This document shows positions 57,830 through 64,000 of a DNA stretch of 64,000 nucleotides, in pieces (within the stretch, counting starts at the first letter, position 1; each line of letters opens with the position of its first letter). The stretch spans positions 140,608,982 through 140,672,981 of the forward strand of contig CM041781.1 of assembly GCA_023374045.1 (NCBI GenBank), given 5' to 3'. This DNA comes from Limonium bicolor (lineage: Eukaryota > Streptophyta > Magnoliopsida > Caryophyllales > Plumbaginaceae). A program made the position numbers and the translations under genes. The notes beneath the pieces are model-generated. The model worked only from the letters and a program-made list of their open reading frames with translations. It was not told the origin of the DNA and did not search any database.

Positions 57830-60800
57830 TGAGGGGATCCAAATTGCTTAACAATCATCTCAGTCCCACCTCCCCATGCTTATTAGAGAAACACAATCCG
57901 GCTTTGTTAAGAGGAGAAACATTCTCGAAGGTCCTCTTACTGCAAATGAAGTGATAACTTGGTTGAAGAAGAAAAGAAGAAGGGGTTATTGCTCAAGATT
58001 GAAAGCGTATGACTCAATTTTGTGGGATTTTCTCGATCTTATGTTAAAAAGCATGGGGTTTGGAATGATATGGAGGTCTTGGATAAAGGAGTGTGTCACT
58101 ACCTCTAGGATCTCACTCCTAGTCAATGGGTCACCTATGAAACCTTTCAGCCCTAGCCGTGGATTGAGACAAAGAGACCCCATGTCTCCATCCTTATTTG
58201 TGATCTCAGTGGAAGTACTGAACTGGTTAATCCAGAATGCGGTGAATCAGCATGTGTTTAAAGGATTATTGATCGGTGAGAGACAGGTAAGGATAACTCA
58301 TTTACAGTTTGTTGACGATGTGATGCTTTTTTGTGAAATAAAAAAGGAGGAACTTGTGCAAGTACATAGGATCCTAATTGTCTTTGCGGAAATGAGTGGG
58401 CTGAGACTAAATATGGAAAAATCAAAAGCGTTTTGTATTAATGCAAACATGGATGAGACCCAAATGGTTCGGGATACCTTCAATTGTCAAACAGGTGAGC
58501 TTCCAACTATATACTTGGGTTGCCCCTTGGGTGCCAATACTAGAAGAGTGGCGACATGGGAGCCAGTCATCCATAAAGTGAGGTGTATGCTTGCAACGTG
58601 GAAGGCCACCAGTTTATCGAAAGCTGGAAGTGCCGTTCTTATCAAGCCTATCCTTGACTCTATGGCTCTGTTCGGCATGGCTGTTTTGGCAGCATAAATG
58701 CAGCATATTTGACAGCAGGAATGCGCTGGCAGGAATGTGCTGGCATAAATGCAGCTGTTTTGAAAACTGCTGTTTGGCAGTGCAGCATATATGCAGCATG
58801 TTTGGTTCAGTTACTTATATGTAGTGCGTTTTTACCGTTTTCGTATTACAATTATAATTTATTATATTATACTACGTAACTTTATTTTGTTAGTAAAAAT
58901 AAATAAAAAAATTCACAAACAATAAAATTTTTATTTCTATTATTTAAGCAAAACTTGTAACTCCTAAACAACATATTTTTATTATCTAAAATTATATTTT
59001 ATTATGTAAATTTTATAATTCTTACAAATATAAAAACGTAAAAAAAGAAAAAACGTTTCAATTTTTAGATAATGTTATGTGAATTTATTTAGTGAAATTA
59101 TAACTTTTAATAATATATAATATTTTGTAACTTTGTATGTTAATAAATTTATATGCATTCATATTTCTATATACTATTTTAATTTTTTAATTTATATATC
59201 AACAAGTGTGTATATTTATTTGTTTTTTTAATTTTATTAATCTATGTGGTATTACAAATAATATATTATAGATTTGTATTATAAATGTGATTTTTTGTAA
59301 ATTTGGCTAAAGATGTAGTACTATTTTTTATAAATTATTTAAAGCATTATGTAATTTGTAATAAATAAAATAATTTGTAAAAAATTTCTTTTTTTTTAAA
59401 TCAATAATCACAGTAATTGCATTATGAAGTGAGTAAAAGAAACGGAAGTGAAAGCACGAAAACGAAAAAGTAGCATTTGCTGCGGGCATTTATGCTGACA
59501 TTTATGCTGTCATTTATGCTGACATTTATGCTGTCATTTATGCTGTTTTAGGCGAACAACAAAAACAAATAAAGGAGTTCAAAACAGCATATGCTGTACA
59601 TTTATGCTGTCAAAAAATGCACATATAGTGTGCACCGAACGCATCCTATACCATTATATTATTCGAGTTTGTTTGTGATTCCTGCACAGGTAAGAAAAAA
59701 CTTGTTTCCCTCCAACAAAATTCTTCTTCTAGGGCAAAAACTTAAGCACAATTCATGACGGGTGTTGCTTGGAAGAACATGACTCGCCCCAAAGATGCTG
59801 GTGGCCTTGGTTTCTTTTTGAATTACAGGTGAAGAATCTAGCCTTCCTTGCTAAGTAGCGATTCAATTTTGCTAGATGTAAGTCCTCGCTGTGGAAAAGA
59901 ACCATTCAGTCAATCTACCATATGAGAGATGGTATGCACACGGGCGATATTGACGTGAATCTGCCTGGGATCAAAGGCCTCTGGTATTCGATTGTTAAGG
60001 CCACTGTGAATCATCCTAAAATTGTAATATCATCGACGATAGAGTGAGGATAAAAGTATGTGGTGGCAAACATGTGTTATTTTGCATGATAAGTGGTGCC
60101 ATGTCGGTCTGCTGAAACAAGCCTTCCCGCGGCTGTTCGGCTGAGCTTGCAGTAGGAATTTATAGTCGCTGGTATGGGCATGTGGGAAAATGAATCGTGC
60201 AGCGGTGCTTTGTTTGGTGCAGAAACTTGTTTCAGTACGAGGAAGAATTGCTCGCCCAGATGGTTGACGCTTTGGATCAATCACCAACGGAGCCGGTGAA
60301 TCATGACGAAGTATACTAGTCAAACAGAGGTAAACAATCTATTACACAGGATATTACTTCATCTCTTGGACAGATGCATCTGGAGCCACATGATGCTAGC
60401 AATGTTATTGATTTGAAGGCTATCTAGAGAGGAATTTGTGAACCAATGGTTGCTATGACCATTTGGTTCGCACTCATTGGAAGATTTATGACCAGAGCAA
60501 TCTTATTCGAGAGAGATGTTGTCCCCCTCGGCCAAAGCTTGTGTCCTTGGTGTAGAAGGGTGATGGAAGAGGTGGAACATGTGTTGTTCCTTTGTCCAAT
60601 AATTATGAAAATTTGGGAGCTAGTGTTGCGGTGGTGGAATATGACATTCTCATTCAGAGAGAGGATGGTTGACATATATAATGATTGGTTTGCTGTAGCG
60701 TTACCGCCTCAGGCAAGCGGGTTTGGAAATCAACATTTTGCTATGGGATCTATCACATACGATTGCAATGCAACAATGTCATTTTTCAAGGTGAAGTATG

Positions 60801-61128
60801 TGATGTGAATCGTACTCTAATCCAAATTCAGATGTGAATTTGAAGATGGACCAAGGTTTGGTGGAAGGATTTCCCCCTATCGTGCAATGCATTCAAAGGT
60901 ATATCATCTTTAAAGGAATATTTGTAATCAAGTGAGGTAGTAGGCTTGGCTATTTTAAGATGTTGTTCCTTGTATTGTCTTTTAGTTTTGATTTCCTCCC
61001 TTGACTTTTTCCCGTAGGATTTTGCCTTGGGAGATTTTAACGAGACCCATTTTATACCCGTCCACTTGGTTCCCAAGTTACTTATCATTAATAAATTGGC
61101 TATACGCCCAAATTATCAAAAAAAAAAA
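57830..61128 (+). mobile_element. LINE (L1-type), 5'-truncated, right copy
   Basis: Plus-strand LINE with a longer open RT frame (57876-58663 plus MITE-derived codons) than the left copy. It has QSGFVKRRNI, GLRQRDPMSPSLF, FVDDVMLF at about 58306-58330 and LGCPLGANTRR. After the MITE come MTGVAWKNMTRPKDAGGLGFF-like sequence and a zf-RVT tail with CPWC...VEHVLFLCP at about 60536-60600. The element ends in poly(A) at 61118-61128. There is no endonuclease or ORF1, so it is 5' truncated. The hAT of the left copy is absent. Confidence 0.87.
58664..59646. mobile_element. Harbinger-like MITE in LINE (right arm)
   Basis: Inverted copy of 31957-32944, flanked by TAT on both sides (58661-58663 and 59647-59649). 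The ends read GGCTCTGTTCGGCATGG and CACCGAACGCATCC. A run of CATTTATGCTG(A/T) repeats at 59487-59543 and GCAGCATAAATGC words near the other end make up its subterminal repeats. Confidence 0.72.
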
Positions 61129-61262
61129 CTTAACAAGGGATTATAATATCTCCTTTCACTTTATTGTCGCTTAACAATTGTTTTTACAGGCTATCAGACA
61201 GGGCGGATCCAAGGAGATCACGTGGGGTCACGTGACCCCATATTTTTTTGAAGAATTCAAAA

Positions 61263-61303
<41 letters not shown>

Positions 61304-62075
61304 TAATTAGAGTTTATATTTATATAGTATCATAACCTCATATACTATAGAGTTGTGAGTGATGTAATGGTAAATGATCGACTAAATGTTGCTTTTCCCT
61401 CCCACCCTACTTTAAATACTACATAAGTTTCAAATAAATACGATATCACTGTTGTAATACGATGACCTGGCACATAAAACTGGATCTAAACACGTCTTAA
61501 CCTACAACTTTTGACAAAATAATATAGTACTAGCATGGTATGATATACACAGTTATAAATATACTAATATGACTCAGCACGATCGTGAAGTAGACAGTAA
61601 ATAGACAGCATTTGCAAGTTTGCTCTCAAACTATTGATAAAATCCAAAACGTTTAACAGTTACACATATCTTCCTTACTTCCACCCGTAAGGGCATTCCT
61701 TCTCGATTTACATCTCCCAAAAGAGTTGATGGGCATAACTGACAACAAATCTGCATAAACCTATGATAATGGCAAAGTAGAGGGTTGAGGGCTGTTGTTA
61801 ATATACTAATATACAAGTACAGGGGTACAATAGAAAAGAGAAAAAAAAAAACCAAAAACTTGAAAAGGTTCAAGGACTATTAAGGATGTTAGCTAAATTG
61901 TACTCCTATATAAAAAAAGAAAACATGAAGGGGAAAATCATGGATGAAACTTTTAAAAAGTAAAAAGGGACATTTGTCTTCTCAATAAATAGATGTAATA
62001 CAAAAGAGCAAGTATGATATCACATGATCTTCTTACAATTTCTAAATGGATCTAAACCGGAACCACTTTTCAGGA
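61129..62075. other. Region between LINE and APRL (right arm)
   Basis: Mirrors 27756-28671. The (AT)n run at about 61266-61301 is longer than in the left arm, and the 16-bp palindrome is at 61224-61239. The small open frame seen in the left arm is partly kept. No gene is supported. Confidence 0.4.
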
Positions 62076-64000
62076 CTACTGCAGGGATGATAATGATCTA
62101 GCTGAAGAGGCAGAGGTTTTACCCAAGGAAACAGACGCCAAAGAAGAAGCCCACATGCCCACGCTTCTAGTTGCTCCTTCCGAAAATCACCAGTCTTGCC
62201 CAAATTCAATTTACTCCACACCCTCTTTAAGTCAACCAAGTGCACAACCCTTCCTACTAATTGCCTTGACTCCTCAAACAGAACTCCCATGTTCATCAAG
62301 CTTTTCCACATGTCCCACAAAGCTAGTACCCTACTCCATATTTGCGGACAGAAGAAGAGGAAAACTCTCATGATCAGGAACAGCATGGAGAACATTAAAT
62401 AACCATCTGTCTTCATCATCTCCTTCCATGATGATGCCTCATACCACTGTTTAACGGATTTTGAAGTACTGGGAGAGCCACTACAGTTATCATGAGACAA
62501 CTCATACACTGGATCAAGTCCTGAATAAAATATAAGACAAATGGCGATAATGAAGGTCATTTTAACCATTTTTCTTTCCTTCTCGCATTTAAGTTACATG
62601 GGGTTTCCCTAAAAGAAATGACCCTCCTCAATCACAGTAGACATAGTCAAAATTTATTCAACATAAGAATAAAAGAAAGAAGTTTCCAAACACCTGTAGT
62701 TCTTTTGTAAAAGTGTGCCAAGGACTTGAGATCTTTTGGACCATAATATCTCACTTTGGATGTCTGATTCAGAATCAATAATGCAGGCAGACTATGGATG
62801 CCATACCTTGAAAACAAACTGCAGTACAAAGATACATACTAATCAGTGATCGAAATAGTATACAATTAGTAGAGTAAAAACATAGAATGATATAAGCATA
62901 CATAGATGGCAATAAAAACTTGCCTGGGCGTGACAGATGACTGCTCTAGTTGTATATGCTCAGCCTGAGGGAATAGGGAACTTAGCCTTTCAAATTTCTG
63001 CAGGAAGCTACTAGGAAAGGACATCGCGAGCCATAGAACACAACGGCAGTGTAAACATTTCCAGGTTTTGAGCTCATAGCTAGTTCAAAGGATTCTTCAT
63101 CCATCTACACAAACAAATTACCATTAACGCAAACCAACTTTTTAGATTCATGTTTGCACTGACATACCCACACCAATATAGCGCAAACTGATAGCAATAT
63201 GTAAGTGATAAATAACACATGATGCTACAGCACCGAAATATTATGTAATCCATAAATCGACTGGACGGGGGGGAGTCAAAGATCCTTTAAAACGAAGTTT
63301 GAAGCCCAGGAAAATAAACAATAATTTGCACCCATCACCCTCAAATTAAAAGGATTATAGAGGATAGATCTCAAAGTATCAGATAAGGAAGCCCTTCAAT
63401 TAGATTAAGTACAAGCATTAGGGGACAGAAGCCAGATGAATTTGATCAAATTCCCCGAAACTGTATTAGAAAGTAACATATAACAATAGTAATAAGATAG
63501 TGCTCGTGAATTGTCCGCCAGACGCAATTATGTTAGGCTGGTATCACCTTTCAAACTTTTATACGTTTGAATGCAAATTGTTCGTGAAAGGAGATCTATG
63601 GCAAGAAATCCTAATTATCATACAAAACATCATACTTCAGAAGGGAAAAATATTTCCAAGCAACTACTGCGAATAATCCAAGTACAAACAGGATATGAGA
63701 ATTCGACAGAAGCAAAACTTTAATGAACGTTGGCAAATATAGTTATAATTGCATCAATCCCTAACCAATACCCAATAATTAGCTCATTGCGGAGACGAAC
63801 AACTGCAAACGAAATCAAAGATGGCTGAACGATGAAGATGTACGTACCTGAATTGGAGGGGAAAACGAGATCGAGAAAGCGCATTGGAGATGGAGATGGG
63901 TGAGGAAAGTATTCGATTGAGGATGGCATATCGATGCCAAGGACGGTGACGAGCAAACCACCTGAATCGAACACGAAACGCTTACCAAGATGATCATATA
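62076..64000 (-). CDS. APRL: 5'-adenylylsulfate reductase-like (APRL5/7-type) protein, right copy, 5' partial
   Basis: Exons on the minus strand: 63848-64000 (its ATG lies just outside), 62924-63104, 62694-62818, 62076-62520. Exon 3 is intact in length and frame (YGPKDLKSLAHFYKRTT). Exon 2 reads FERLSSLFPQAEHIQLEQ in frame, unlike the left copy, but lost one base in CCTTTCCTAG after the CP of GSRCPFS. Exon 4 encodes GLDPVYELSHDN, a membrane helix around YLMFSMLFLIM and VGRVVHLVDLKRVWSKL, and shows a one-base loss at GGAAGGAGC where the left copy has GGAAAGGAGC. The breaks of the two copies are complementary, so each supplies what the other lacks. Expected location is the secretory pathway with a C-terminal membrane anchor. 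The partner or substrate is unknown. Confidence 0.8.

Larger units (their letters stand above)
53358..64000 (-). repeat. Right arm of large inverted repeat
   Basis: Reverse complement of 25839-38249 with small indels and without the hAT. It starts at the first base after the gap and continues to the end of the window, so its true extent is not seen. Confidence 0.92.

Overview
The window is nuclear DNA of a flowering plant, most likely a eudicot. Two spliced plant genes show this: a thioredoxin-like APRL gene and the 3' exons of the phytocalpain DEK1. Most of the rest is nested Ty3/gypsy and Ty1/copia LTR retrotransposons, a LINE, a SINE-like sequence, and hAT, Harbinger-like and Mutator-like DNA elements. 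Almost every transposon reading frame is broken, many by single-base indels.

Layout. 1-2451: leader and 5' LTR of a minus-strand gypsy element with a tRNA-Asp primer site. 3089-7597: 3' LTR, polypurine tract and pol tail of a minus-strand Tekay-like gypsy (family A). 7598-22709: a tandem LTR-internal-LTR-internal-LTR array of a second Tekay-like gypsy (family C). 22710 to about 25320: a decayed minus-strand copia element (D). 25833-27755: APRL gene, plus strand. 28672-33778: minus-strand LINE carrying a hAT and a Harbinger-like MITE. 33903-34165: SINE-like sequence. 34166-43558: copia element E, split by a solo gypsy LTR (family B) that itself holds a MITE. 43984-48216: a Mutator-like foldback MITE split by a family A solo LTR. 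51268-52601: last four coding exons of DEK1. 52858-53357: a gap of exactly 500 N. 53358-64000: an inverted, nearly identical copy of 25839-38249 that ends in a second APRL copy on the minus strand.

Two themes stand out. First, five LTR families (G, A, B, C and an unassigned block at 1-366) carry tandem arrays of GC-rich dyads whose units begin with GTCCG. In two family A LTRs the array sits at the same place but has a different core motif, so array sequence appears to turn over while position and architecture persist. Second, the large inverted repeat meets an arbitrary-length gap, the two arms differ mainly by one hAT insertion with a clean empty site, and the two APRL copies carry complementary small indels. 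That pattern fits two haplotypes joined head to head during scaffolding at least as well as a real inverted duplication.

The only cellular genes I can support are APRL (two copies of one locus) and DEK1 (3' part). There are no operons, rRNA genes, functional tRNA genes or CRISPR arrays.
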